The translations under genes and the position numbers were made by a program. This document shows positions 26,162 through 35,491 of a DNA stretch of 64,000 bases, in pieces. Source of the DNA: Boseongicola sp. SB0665_bin_10 (GTDB lineage: Bacteria > Pseudomonadota > Alphaproteobacteria > Rhodobacterales > Rhodobacteraceae); contig VXSG01000046.1 of NCBI GenBank assembly GCA_009838075.1, positions 12,638-76,637 of the forward strand. The letters run 5' to 3'. The notes below the pieces were generated by a model, which was not told the DNA's origin, ran no database searches, and saw only the letters and a list, made by a program, of their open reading frames with translations. Each line of letters starts with the position of its first letter. Within the stretch, counting starts at the first letter, position 1.

Positions 26162-26953
26162 TCACGCAATCGCTTCCATGGCGGCCTCGTGCAACTCTGG
26201 AGTGGCCGCTGCCAGCGCCCTGCCCCCGTCGTGAGCCGGCTTTCCTTCCCAGTCGCTGACGATTCCTCCCGCTGCCTCAATCACGGCAATGGGCGCCTGG
26301 ATGTCGTAGGCATTGAGGCCGGCTTCAATGACGAGATCGATCTGGCCAGCGGCGAGCAGCGCATATGCATAGCAATCGCAACCGTAGCGGGTAAGTTGCA
26401 CTTTTCCGGACACGCGTCGAAATGCCGCCGCTTCGGCGAGCGTGCCAACTTCCGGGAATGTCGTGAACAGCGTGGCGTCGGCCAGCGATGTTGTTCCGCT
26501 TGCCTTCAAGGGCCGGCTGCCATGCGGCCCCTCAAGAACCGCCCTGCCGCGACCACCCATGAATCGCTCACCTATATAAGGTTGGTCGATCAGCCCAAGA
26601 ATCGGCCCGTCGACATCAGCAAGTGCAATCAAGACGCCCCAGGTCGGCGTTCCGCTAATGAACCCTCTTGTGCCGTCAATCGGATCAAGAACCCACGTCA
26701 GGCCGCTGACGCCATGCCTTGGCTCGAACTCCTCACCCAAAATTCCGTCTTCCGGCCGTAGCTTTCCGAGGATCGCGCGCATCAAGGATTCTGCATTCCT
26801 GTCGGCAATCGTGACCGGGTCAAAATGTTCGCTCTTGCTCGCGGCTGTCAAATTCCGAGCGCGGAAATGGCGCAAGGTTTCCTCTCGCGCGGCATCTGCC
26901 AATCGCTCGGCCACGGACCAGAGTTCGACGCTTTCGTTGTCGCCTTCCGGCAT
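26162..26953 (-). CDS. hisN: Inositol-monophosphatase-family protein, histidinol-phosphatase (HisN)-like
   Basis: This 263-aa Mg-dependent phosphatase has the metal-binding motif LDPIDGTRGFI and the later AYDIQAPIAVIEAAGG segment with the second conserved Asp. Substitution pattern and length fit the histidinol-phosphatase HisN group, which completes histidine synthesis in many alphaproteobacteria; hisF and hisE lie 5-6 kb away. Inositol-1-phosphatase or another sugar phosphatase remains possible. ATG 26953 has GGGGGA upstream; an upstream frame start at 26980 is less likely. Confidence 0.8.
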   Translation of the reverse strand: MPEGDNESVELWSVAERLADAAREETLRHFRARNLTAASKSEHFDPVTIADRNAESLMRAILGKLRPEDGILGEEFEPRHGVSGLTWVLDPIDGTRGFISGTPTWGVLIALADVDGPILGLIDQPYIGERFMGGRGRAVLEGPHGSRPLKASGTTSLADATLFTTFPEVGTLAEAAAFRRVSGKVQLTRYGCDCYAYALLAAGQIDLVIEAGLNAYDIQAPIAVIEAAGGIVSDWEGKPAHDGGRALAAATPELHEAAMEAIA

Positions 26954-27570
26954 TGACCATCCCCCAAGCGCACGCCCCATGCGGCGTATGCGGCAGAGCC
27001 TACGCCGTCAAGCCTTGCTGCTCCGCCGGCGCTTCTGCGCCAAGCGGTGCACCGGGCGGCACGCACGGCGCGGCACGGCCAATCTCGGGCCCACTGCAAC
27101 AAGAGCGTGAATTTCCAGGCTGGCATGCATGACTGGCCACGAAGGGCCTGGCACTTGAACGTTGCCCCTCGATTCCTGACGCCGACCGGGGGCGCCGTGC
27201 CGACCGTCTGGGCGTCCGCGGGTTCGACGATGGCCAACCTGTCGTGGACCTTGGCGGTCGAATGTCCCGCATGGAACGCGAAGGCGATTGCCCCGTTTGC
27301 GGTGCACCGAAAGCGTCCATGTGGCCAGGCAGCGGGGCCGGAAGTGCCCCCTGCCCGCTTCGAACAGACACGCCTGCGACGGGTCGCAGGATGAAGGGGA
27401 CGATGGGAAGGACGTCAGGCGTCGCAACCCACCAAGGACGCTACTTGATGGACGGACGCGGCGTCACTGGAATGTCCAGGAAACTGGGTTTGCCACACCG
27501 CTGGCAAAAGAGATCCTGGCTTGGACCTGCGACCGGATGACGTGCCTTTGGGAAGCACGCGGGTGCGAGT
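26954..27570. other. Intergenic region, nothing recognised
   Basis: About 600 bp between the HisN-like gene start and the GPP34 stop, both on the minus strand. Open frames on both strands are low-quality (Arg/Ser/Pro-rich, overlapping, no start signals). It must carry the HisN-like promoter, but I see no clear hexamers. Confidence 0.4.
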
Positions 27571-28212
27571 TCAGTCCTTGTTGAGTTTGGCCGCTGCGGG
27601 CTGGACAGCCACTTCAATGGCTTCAAGGAAAACCCGACCGATCAATTCGACCTTGCGCAACAGATCGATGCGTGCCTTCGCAGCATCCAGCTCGTGCGCG
27701 GACAGAATATGGGACACGAGTCCGCAGCCGTCGGCAAGCGTCACGATCATGACGTCCTTCGGGTCCGGAATCGAATCGGCGAGGAGCGCCGTCTTGATCC
27801 GCCTGGCAAGCCTGCGTTCCGTCGCCTCATCCTTGAGCAAGTAGCGCCTTTTCCCGAACGCCCGCAGATAGCGATCGTCGCAGAGTTCCAGAACGCGGTC
27901 ATCGATCAACCGCGCCAATGCGGTGTTCCTTATTTCGTCAGCGCGTCGGGTGGCGTGCCTGACCCAATGGAGAGCGTCGTAAGTCCGGTCCGCACGAGCG
28001 ATCTCTGCGAGCATCGGGTCGAGCAATTGATCTCCCACGGGCGCGAAGTCGATCACGAACAGCCGTTGGGCATCCGTATCTATGCGACGTTCCAGCGCCA
28101 GATCCATCAATACCGCGCCGCCCAGCGCGTGCCGAACGGACCATTCAGGCGCTCGCGAGAGCGCCCCATCGTCGTCACGAAGCAAGAGCAGGAACTCTTC
28201 GGCGAGTCGCAT
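27571..28212 (-). CDS. GPP34 (GOLPH3-like) family protein
   Basis: This 213-aa protein looks like a bacterial GPP34 / GOLPH3 family member: an N-terminal LAEEFLLLLRDDDG, then RHALGGAVLMDLALERRID. In eukaryotes the family binds phosphatidylinositol 4-phosphate at the Golgi; the bacterial role is not established. The start codon overlaps the stop of the phosphate transporter by one base (TGATG), so it is translated together with PiT. The frame is open further upstream inside the PiT gene. A link with phosphate uptake is suggested only by this coupling. Confidence 0.78.
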   Translation of the reverse strand: MRLAEEFLLLLRDDDGALSRAPEWSVRHALGGAVLMDLALERRIDTDAQRLFVIDFAPVGDQLLDPMLAEIARADRTYDALHWVRHATRRADEIRNTALARLIDDRVLELCDDRYLRAFGKRRYLLKDEATERRLARRIKTALLADSIPDPKDVMIVTLADGCGLVSHILSAHELDAAKARIDLLRKVELIGRVFLEAIEVAVQPAAAKLNKD

Positions 28213-29486
28213 CAGCCTGCACCTCCCAGGAACATTGCCTTCAGGAGGTAGTAGAACATCACCGCAATCGCTGCACCCACGGGAAGCGTGACGACCCATG
28301 ACACAAAGATCGTGCGGACCACGCCGAATTCCAGTTCACCGACACCGCGCGCAAGGCCAACCCCCAAGACGGCGCCAACCAGCGTCTGGGTCGTTGAAAC
28401 TGGCAAGCCGGTGCCGCTGGCCACCACCACCGTCGACGCGGTCGCAAGTTCGGCGGCGAAACCGCGGCTGGGCGTGAGTTCGGTGATCTTCCGGCCAATC
28501 GTGGCCATTACCCGGTAGCCGAATGTTGCCAGACCGACGACGATGCCGCCCGCGCCCAGGAGCAGGACCCAGACCGGAATCACTGACTTGGCGGCCACGC
28601 CGCCCGTCGACACCACTCCGACTATCGCCGCAACGGGACCGATCGCGTTGGCGACATCGTTGGAACCGTGTGCAAACGCCATGCCCGACGCAGTGACGAT
28701 CATCAGGATGCCAAAAACCCTCTCCACGTCGTCAAAACGCGACTGTCTTCCCGTCGGGAACTCAAGACTCGGGAAACCCAGCCGATATACCAGCACGCGG
28801 CCGAGCGCGGCAACGGCGCCGGCAACCAGCACGGAATAAAGAAGTGCGATCGGCATGCTCAGGTCCAGTCCTACATGCTTCAGGCCCTTGATGAAGGTCA
28901 CGGCCGAAGTGATGAATACTGAAGCGAAGATGTACGCAGGAACATAGCGACATGCAAAGTAGGCTGGATCGCTTCTGTCGAAAATTAGCCGCTGCACGCT
29001 TAGCACCAGAAAGAACGAGATCACTCCGGCAAGAACAGGAGTGGCGACCCAACTCGTGGCGATCGCCGCCACATCCCACCATTGCACCGCGTCAATGCCG
29101 GTTGTGACCACGGCGAATCCAATAATGGCTCCGACGATCGAATGCGTCGTTGACACCGGCCAGCCAAACGCCGACGCGACCGTCAGCCAGATGGCGGCCG
29201 CGAAGAGCGCCGACAGCATGCCGACAACCAGAAGATCCGGGTCGTGCTCGAGTGCCTCGACGTCGATGATGCCCGTGCGAATCGTGGAAGTGACCTCGCC
29301 ACCGGCAAGAAACGCCCCGAGGAATTCGAACACTGCGGCAATCACGATGGCACCACCGACCGTGATTGCACCTGATCCAACGGACGTCCCCATCGAATTC
29401 GCCACGTCGTTGGCACCAATGGCCCAGGCCATAAAGAGTCCGGCGACAATCGCCATGGACAGGATGACCACAAGACTTGCATCCAT
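28212..29486 (-). CDS. pit: PiT-family inorganic phosphate transporter
   Basis: This 424-aa inner-membrane protein is a low-affinity phosphate symporter of the PiT family. Two inverted halves each carry the family signature: GANDVANSMGT near residue 24 and GSNDVANAIGP near residue 270. It has around ten membrane segments. PiT genes are often paired with a PhoU-like DUF47 gene; here the coupled partner is a GPP34 gene instead. An ATG start at 29486 follows the family pattern. Confidence 0.9.
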   Translation of the reverse strand: MDASLVVILSMAIVAGLFMAWAIGANDVANSMGTSVGSGAITVGGAIVIAAVFEFLGAFLAGGEVTSTIRTGIIDVEALEHDPDLLVVGMLSALFAAAIWLTVASAFGWPVSTTHSIVGAIIGFAVVTTGIDAVQWWDVAAIATSWVATPVLAGVISFFLVLSVQRLIFDRSDPAYFACRYVPAYIFASVFITSAVTFIKGLKHVGLDLSMPIALLYSVLVAGAVAALGRVLVYRLGFPSLEFPTGRQSRFDDVERVFGILMIVTASGMAFAHGSNDVANAIGPVAAIVGVVSTGGVAAKSVIPVWVLLLGAGGIVVGLATFGYRVMATIGRKITELTPSRGFAAELATASTVVVASGTGLPVSTTQTLVGAVLGVGLARGVGELEFGVVRTIFVSWVVTLPVGAAIAVMFYYLLKAMFLGGAG

Positions 29487-30313
29487 GAATCGCGACTCCC
29501 TGTTCCTATCCTGCCGGATCGACCAAGTGGGTTCGGGTCAGGCAGTGGGCGGAGTCCCGCACCTGGCACCAGGGCTTCCGCAACCTGATCCCGGGTCGTG
29601 TGGCTCGACCCATCATGGTTCAGGTCTCAAAAAATTCAGGAAGACGCCGCCAACAGGGCCAAGCCGACGGTGCCGTCAGGAACAGACGCGGCGACGCTTG
29701 CAATTCCGACCGCGAACCGCTTCCGCAACCGGCAAGGCGCGCGGACTTGCCCGTTGGTGGATGGATCCTGCTGTTCAAATTGCATCCTGCACTTGGTTCT
29801 GGCGCGACGGGGAGCGGCAACGCCCCGTTCGACCGGTCTCACGCCAGATATGCTGACGCATCCCCAAAGTGCAATGGCGTTCCGCCCATTGTCAATCGAT
29901 GTCCCGAAACGCTCTTTGTGGTCGCGAGGCATTCTGGAATTTCCGTGGCGCGCGACGGAGCCGCAGAATCACGGGCAGGCGCAGCATGTGAGCACTTCAT
30001 CGCCTGAAGGCGACGGCTTCTCGGCCAAGCCTCGGACCAACGTCCCTACTTCGCGACCGAAGGCTGGTTCCCAGCCCCAATGCGAGAAACCGACAGGCTC
30101 CGGTCAGGCCTGTCTGCAAGGAGCGCGCATTCCCCCGCCGCGTGAACGCGGCAGTCCCTTGCGCGATTCCCATGGTCAAGTGCGCATGCCCATGAATCCG
30201 GATGGACAGCGACGTGTCTTTTGCGATCTGAAGGTTGAAATTTACGCCGATTTTGCCATATTGCCTTTCGAAAGCCGTACTCCGGCACGTTGAGACAGGA
30301 AGGAGCACAATTG
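29487..30313. other. Long divergent intergenic region, nothing recognised
   Basis: About 830 bp between the starts of the PiT (-) and BI-1 family (+) genes. The longest open frames are Arg/Pro/Ser-rich and not protein-like. It must hold both promoters, but I cannot identify hexamers with confidence. A GGAAGGAG site at about 30299-30306 belongs to the next gene. Confidence 0.4.
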
Positions 30314-31054
30314 ATGGACAGGTACGACACCATCCATACGACCGCAACGGACGCGCAATCGGTCGAGATCCACGAGGGCCTGCGCGCTCACATGAACAAG
30401 GTCTACGGCATCATGTCCATCGGCATGCTGGTCACGGCTGCCGTGGCCTGGGCCGTTGGCACGAGTGATGCACTCTCGGCGATTTTCCGCGATCCGATCA
30501 CCGGAAGTCCGAACATTCTGGGCTGGGTCGCGATGTTTCTCCCGTTGGGAATGGTTTTCCTCTTCGGTGGCATGATCAACCGGATTTCGGCGGCAGCTGC
30601 ACAAACCTTCTTCTACGTGTTTGCGGCGGCCATGGGTCTCTCGATCTCCTGGATATTCGCCGTCTTCACCGGCATATCGATCGCTCAGACTTTCGTCGCG
30701 ACCTCGGCCGGTTTCGCGGCTCTCAGCCTTTGGGGCTACACGACAAAGCGTGATCTTTCGGGTTTTGGGTCCTTCCTCATGATGGGCCTGATCGGCTTGA
30801 TCATTGCAATGGTGATCAACCTATTCGTTGCGTCGAGCGCGCTGGCATTTGCCGTCTCGGTGATCGGCGTCCTGATCTTTGCCGGCCTCACCGCCTATGA
30901 CACCCAGAGGATCAAGACGGACTACCTGGCACATGCCCATGCCATGGATCAAGAGTGGCTCGATAAGTCGGCGATCATGGGGGCGCTGAGCCTCTATCTC
31001 GATTTCATCAATCTCTTCATGTTCCTGCTGCAGTTCATGGGCAGCCGCGAATAA
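30314..31054 (+). CDS. Bax inhibitor-1/YccA family membrane protein
   Basis: This 246-aa protein has about seven hydrophobic segments and the family's C-terminal GALSLYLDFINLFMFLLQ region. Bacterial members (YccA, YbhL) are inner-membrane proteins; YccA modulates the FtsH protease, and others are calcium-leak-like channels. A strong GGAAGGAG site precedes the ATG. The neighbouring downstream gene is Lon, another protease gene, but a good terminator separates them. Confidence 0.88.
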   Translation: MDRYDTIHTTATDAQSVEIHEGLRAHMNKVYGIMSIGMLVTAAVAWAVGTSDALSAIFRDPITGSPNILGWVAMFLPLGMVFLFGGMINRISAAAAQTFFYVFAAAMGLSISWIFAVFTGISIAQTFVATSAGFAALSLWGYTTKRDLSGFGSFLMMGLIGLIIAMVINLFVASSALAFAVSVIGVLIFAGLTAYDTQRIKTDYLAHAHAMDQEWLDKSAIMGALSLYLDFINLFMFLLQFMGSRE

Positions 31055-31075
31055 CTGCGGTTGGGAATGGTCGAC

Positions 31076-31108
31076 ATGGGCCGGCAAATGCGCCGGCCCA
31101 TTCCTTTT
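31076..31108 (+). terminator. Intrinsic terminator after the BI-1 family gene
   Basis: A perfect 10-bp inverted repeat (ATGGGCCGGC at 31076-31085 and its complement at 31092-31101) with a 6-nt loop is followed by TCCTTTT. It lies 22 bp after the stop codon, a classical rho-independent layout, and separates this gene from lon. Confidence 0.8.
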
Positions 31109-31289
31109 CGCGCGGCGCGGATGGCAAGATGCCCGCGTGCTTGCCTTTTGCGATCGTGAGCCGCACACTTGATCCGCGGGCAGAGGTTGAAGGTTACCGG
31201 ACCCGCACCCAAGTACAGAAGCCGCAATCAGGAAAAGGGCCGAACTGCGGTCATCGCGTTCGGACCTTCATGCAAGACAGGAAAGTTTC

Positions 31290-33701
31290 ATGACGACGCC
31301 ACTTCCAACGCCCTTCCCGGTGCTTCCGCTCAGGGACATTGTCGTGTTTCCACACATGATCGTCCCGCTGTTCGTCGGGCGTGAAAAGTCGGTGCGCGCG
31401 CTGGACGAGGTGATGCGGGAAGACAAGCAGATCCTGCTCTCCAGCCAGATTGATCCTTCAAATGATGATCCGGAGATTGACGGCATTTACGAGGTCGGTG
31501 TGCTGGCCAATGTCCTGCAACTCCTGAAGTTGCCCGACGGTACCGTCAAGGTGCTGGTTGAAGGGCGAGACCGCGTACGCATCACGGAATACGTGGACAA
31601 CGAGGACTACTTCGAAGCGCAGGCCGAGACGCTGGAAGAGGAGCTCGGCGACAAGGCGGCCATCCAGGCTCTGGTCGGATCGGTGGCAAAGGAATTCGAA
31701 CGCTACGTAAAGGTAAGGAAAAACGTCTCCGAAGAGGCGCTGTATCAGGTTTCGGAAAGCAAGGATCCGTCGAAGCTGGCCGACCTCGTCTCGGGTCATC
31801 TCAGCGTCGAAGTCGAGAAGCGGCAGGCGCTTCTGGAAATGCTGTCCGTCGCGGAAAGGCTCGAGGCGGTCTATGGTCTCATCCAGGGCGAACTGGAAGT
31901 GCTGCAGGTCGAGAAGAAGATCAAGACCCGCGTCAGGTCCCAGATGGAGCGGACGCAAAAGGAATATTACCTGAATGAGCAGATGAAGGCCATTCAGAAG
32001 GAACTGGGCGACGGTGAGGACGGTTCAAACGAGATCACCGAAATCGAGGAGAAGATCGCCAACACGAAACTTTCAAAGGAGGCCCGCGAAAAGGCCGAGG
32101 GCGAACTGAAGAAGCTCAAGTCCATGTCGCCGATGAGCGCCGAGGCGACCGTGGTACGCAACTACCTGGACTGGATGCTTACGATTCCGTGGGGCGTGAA
32201 GTCCCGGGTAAAGAAGGATCTGGGCCGCGCGCAAAAGGTTCTCGACGGCGATCACTACGGACTGGAAAAGGTGAAGGAACGAATTGTCGAATACCTCGCT
32301 GTCCAGCAGAGAGCCAAGAAGCTGAAAGGGCCGATTCTCTGTCTCGTCGGACCACCCGGCGTCGGAAAGACCTCGCTCGGAAAGTCCGTGGCAAAGGCAA
32401 CCGGCCGCGAGTTCATTCGCATCAGTCTCGGTGGCGTGCGCGACGAGGCGGAAATCCGCGGGCACAGGCGAACCTACATCGGTTCAATGCCCGGCAAGAT
32501 CATCCAGGGCATGAAGAAGGCCAAGACCGTCAATCCGCTCATCCTGCTCGACGAGATCGACAAGATGGGACACGACTTTCGGGGAGATCCCGCGTCGGCG
32601 ATGCTGGAAGTCCTGGATCCCGAGCAGAACTCGACCTTCACCGATCATTACATGGAGATCGAGTACGATCTCTCGAATGTCATGTTCCTGACGACCGGGA
32701 ACACCTACAACATGCCAAGCCCCCTCCTGGACCGGATGGAGATCATTCCGCTCGCGGGCTACACGGAAGACGAAAAGCGCGAGATCGCGAAACAGCACCT
32801 GCTCGAGAAGCAGACCAGGGGACACGGCCTCAAGGCGTCCGAATTCGAGTTGTCGGATGCGGCCCTGACCGAGATCATCCGCACCTACACGCGCGAGGCC
32901 GGCGTCCGCAACCTCGAACGCGAGATCGCGAAACTTGCGCGCAAGGCCGTGACCCGGATTGTAAGAAAGAAAGACAAGAAGGTCGTGGTGACCCCAGAGA
33001 AGCTGGAAGACTTTCTCGGCGTCAGGAAATTCCGTTACGGGCTGGCCGAAAAGTCCGATCAGGTGGGCGCTGTCACGGGCCTCGCCTGGACACAGACCGG
33101 GGGCGACCTCCTGTCGGTCGAGGCCCTGACGCTCCCCGGCAAGGGAAGAATGAAGACAACCGGAAAGCTTGGCGACGTGATGAAGGAATCCATCGACGCC
33201 GCCTCGAGCTTTGCGCGGTCAATCGCGCCGTCAATCGGGGTGCGGCCCACCCGGTTCGATTCAATGGACATCCACGTTCACGTGCCGGAAGGGGCGACGC
33301 CGAAGGACGGCCCGTCGGCGGGCATCGCGATGGTCACATCGATCGTCTCGGTGCTCACGCAGATTCCGGTCCGAAAGGACATCGCAATGACCGGCGAAAT
33401 TACGCTGCGCGGCAACGTCCTGGCAATCGGCGGTCTGAAGGAAAAATTGCTGGCGGCCCGTCGCGGCGGCGTCTCCACGGTCTTGATGCCGGAAGAGAAC
33501 GAGAAGGACCTGCCGGAGATTCCAGACAACGTGAAGGATGGATTGACCATCATTCCCGTCTCGACGGTATCCGAGGTCCTGAAGCACGCGCTTGTCCGGC
33601 AACCGGAGCCGATCGACTGGGACGAAGAGGCCGAGCAGGCCGCACTGACCCAACGCGCGGCGGCGGCCCGGTCCGGTGAAACCGGGGTCATGACCCACTG
33701 A
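31290..33701 (+). CDS. lon: ATP-dependent protease Lon
   Basis: This 803-aa cytoplasmic AAA+ serine protease degrades misfolded and regulatory proteins. It has the N-terminal substrate-binding domain (FPVLPLRDIVVFPHM start), the Walker A GPPGVGKTS near residue 355, Walker B LILLDEIDK, and the C-terminal protease domain with nucleophile Ser in KDGPSAGIAM and the partner Lys further on. Length and order match LonA. I see no heat-shock promoter with confidence in the 180 bp upstream. A short GC hairpin (GCGGC-TTG-GCCGC) right after the stop is too weak to call. Confidence 0.96.
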   Translation: MTTPLPTPFPVLPLRDIVVFPHMIVPLFVGREKSVRALDEVMREDKQILLSSQIDPSNDDPEIDGIYEVGVLANVLQLLKLPDGTVKVLVEGRDRVRITEYVDNEDYFEAQAETLEEELGDKAAIQALVGSVAKEFERYVKVRKNVSEEALYQVSESKDPSKLADLVSGHLSVEVEKRQALLEMLSVAERLEAVYGLIQGELEVLQVEKKIKTRVRSQMERTQKEYYLNEQMKAIQKELGDGEDGSNEITEIEEKIANTKLSKEAREKAEGELKKLKSMSPMSAEATVVRNYLDWMLTIPWGVKSRVKKDLGRAQKVLDGDHYGLEKVKERIVEYLAVQQRAKKLKGPILCLVGPPGVGKTSLGKSVAKATGREFIRISLGGVRDEAEIRGHRRTYIGSMPGKIIQGMKKAKTVNPLILLDEIDKMGHDFRGDPASAMLEVLDPEQNSTFTDHYMEIEYDLSNVMFLTTGNTYNMPSPLLDRMEIIPLAGYTEDEKREIAKQHLLEKQTRGHGLKASEFELSDAALTEIIRTYTREAGVRNLEREIAKLARKAVTRIVRKKDKKVVVTPEKLEDFLGVRKFRYGLAEKSDQVGAVTGLAWTQTGGDLLSVEALTLPGKGRMKTTGKLGDVMKESIDAASSFARSIAPSIGVRPTRFDSMDIHVHVPEGATPKDGPSAGIAMVTSIVSVLTQIPVRKDIAMTGEITLRGNVLAIGGLKEKLLAARRGGVSTVLMPEENEKDLPEIPDNVKDGLTIIPVSTVSEVLKHALVRQPEPIDWDEEAEQAALTQRAAAARSGETGVMTH

Positions 33702-33851
33702 AGCGGCTTGGCCGCGCCAGTTCTCCTGTGCAACGCGGCGACATCGCCTCCGTCACCTGGTGAGGTGCGGACCGAAGCTTCCTCGCAACGCCATGACTGC
33801 TGCCATGGCCTTGGGTGGCGATCGCGAATTGGCAGTGCCGCGACGCACATG

Positions 33852-34691
33852 TCAGATTGGGCTGCCCGACTCCTTGGCCTGTAGTTGGAACACTGACGGG
33901 TCCGCGCCGGAAATCTCGGCCGACTCCGCCAATTGCTGGACGTAGGATCGGGCCTCGCGGACCCAGGCCGCCTTTTCCATTGCGTCGGATATCTTCAGGC
34001 GAGCGGCCTCGAACGGCAACTCGGAACCCTCGTCGACAGCATCCATGCGAATGATGTGCCAACCGTGCCGCGTGAGAACCGGTTCGGCCGTGACGTCGCC
34101 TCCGGAAAGCTGGCGCAAAGCTGCCTCGAACTCGGACGTGGTCTCTCCCGGCCCGAATTGGCCAAGCTTTCCGCCGGTCGCCCGCGAGTTGCAATCGCTT
34201 TCCGCCGCGGCGATTCGGGAAAATTCCTGCGGATTGCCACGAACGCGGCTCGCCAGTTCGAGCGCCCGGGCCTGCGCCTCAGCCCGACTTGTCTCGTCGC
34301 GTGAATCACAAGCCACGAGAATGTGCGACACTTCCCAGAGAGGCGGTGTGCGAAAGCGGGACGGATCGCGCTCCCACTCAGCGCGGACGGCCTGCTCAGT
34401 CGGGGAATCAAGTTCAAGAACGGTCTCGAGAAGCTGTCGGATCAGGGCTTCTTCATCAGTTTCGAATCTGCGCGCTCCAATCTCGGCCGGGTCCGGTTCG
34501 AGCCCCCGCCGACTTGCCTCCTGCAAAAGGAGCGTGCGCACCGCCAAGGCGTTGGCCGCCTTGCGCCAGGCGAATCCGGGCTTGCCTTCGGGAGCGGGGT
34601 GGTTCTGGGCCTCCGCGGCGATGGCCGCCCGTGGGACCGTCTCGCCATTGACGACGAGGGGCGGCAACAGGGATGCGGTCATCGCCGTCAC
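33852..34691 (-). CDS. PpiC-type (parvulin) peptidyl-prolyl isomerase of the nar operon
   Basis: This 279-aa protein has an N-terminal helical region and a parvulin domain (from EVSHILVACDS to HGWHIIRMD, about residues 115-230). It has no signal peptide, so it should act in the cytoplasm, where NarGH matures. It starts with GTG overlapping the narI stop (GTGA), so it is the last gene of the nitrate reductase operon. A similar isomerase gene follows narI in some proteobacteria, suggesting a role in assembling the enzyme; that role is inferred from context. Confidence 0.83.
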   Translation of the reverse strand: MTAMTASLLPPLVVNGETVPRAAIAAEAQNHPAPEGKPGFAWRKAANALAVRTLLLQEASRRGLEPDPAEIGARRFETDEEALIRQLLETVLELDSPTEQAVRAEWERDPSRFRTPPLWEVSHILVACDSRDETSRAEAQARALELASRVRGNPQEFSRIAAAESDCNSRATGGKLGQFGPGETTSEFEAALRQLSGGDVTAEPVLTRHGWHIIRMDAVDEGSELPFEAARLKISDAMEKAAWVREARSYVQQLAESAEISGADPSVFQLQAKESGSPI

Positions 34692-35491
34692 TCGGCCGGG
34701 CCGGCGGCAGTGCCGGATGGCGGTGCCGACTTGGATTTCGCCGTGCCTCGTTCCGGGGACGCGGGCCCGGGGCGCATCGGCAACGGGGAACTGCGGCGCG
34801 AGCGCACGACCTGGTAGCCAGGGCGTGTCAGCAGGTAGCGGAACGGCACCGCAAAGCCCGACAGGACGTGGACAAGTCGGGTGAACGGAAACACCAAGAT
34901 GATCACCAGCCCAAGCAGCAAGTGAAGCTTGAATACCAGTGCCGCATCCGCAATGTAGCTCGCGGCAGCCGCGTCGAAGGTGAAGATGCCCTGTGCCCAG
35001 TACATGAATGTCACCATCTCGTGCCCGTCAAGATGGTCGATCGAGACGAAGATCGTGCCGAGCCCCAAGACCAGTTGCACCAGCAGAAGCGCAAGGATTG
35101 CGATGTCCCAGAAACTTGATGTCTGGCGAATGCGCGGGTCCGTCCATCGGCGATGAAACAACATCCCGCCGCCGATCAACGCCATCACGCCGGCAATCCC
35201 GCCCACGACCAGCGCAAGCATTTGCTTGGCGCCATGACTGATGCCGATGACTTCGAATACCTGGATTGGCGTCAGCAGGCCAACCAGATGTCCAAAGAAG
35301 ATCACCAGAACACCGACATGGAACAGGACGGAGCCGACCACCAGCTGCCTTCGCCGCAGCAACTGTGACGACGATGTCTTCCAGGTGAACTGGTCGCGCT
35401 CGTATCGCGCAATCGTGCCCATGATCGCCACCCCAAGCGCGATGTAGGGGAAGATTCCAAACAGAAAGTCGTGCACTTGGGCCTCCGTCAC
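34688..35491 (-). CDS. narI: Respiratory nitrate reductase gamma subunit NarI
   Basis: This 267-aa membrane subunit takes electrons from quinol and passes them to NarH. Five membrane segments are visible. The four haem-ligand histidines are in place: H58 and H68 (FHVGVLVIFFGH) and H190 and H208. Beyond the usual end it has an extra Pro/Ser-rich tail of about 40 residues. It starts with GTG overlapping the narJ stop and its own stop overlaps the isomerase gene, so the chain is translationally coupled. Confidence 0.95.
   Translation of the reverse strand: MTEAQVHDFLFGIFPYIALGVAIMGTIARYERDQFTWKTSSSQLLRRRQLVVGSVLFHVGVLVIFFGHLVGLLTPIQVFEVIGISHGAKQMLALVVGGIAGVMALIGGGMLFHRRWTDPRIRQTSSFWDIAILALLLVQLVLGLGTIFVSIDHLDGHEMVTFMYWAQGIFTFDAAAASYIADAALVFKLHLLLGLVIILVFPFTRLVHVLSGFAVPFRYLLTRPGYQVVRSRRSSPLPMRPGPASPERGTAKSKSAPPSGTAAGPAE

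Noticed and set aside
29598..30293. 231-codon ORF in the PiT/BI-1 spacer
   Set aside because: Composition is Arg/Pro/Ser-rich noise without a plausible start or homology.
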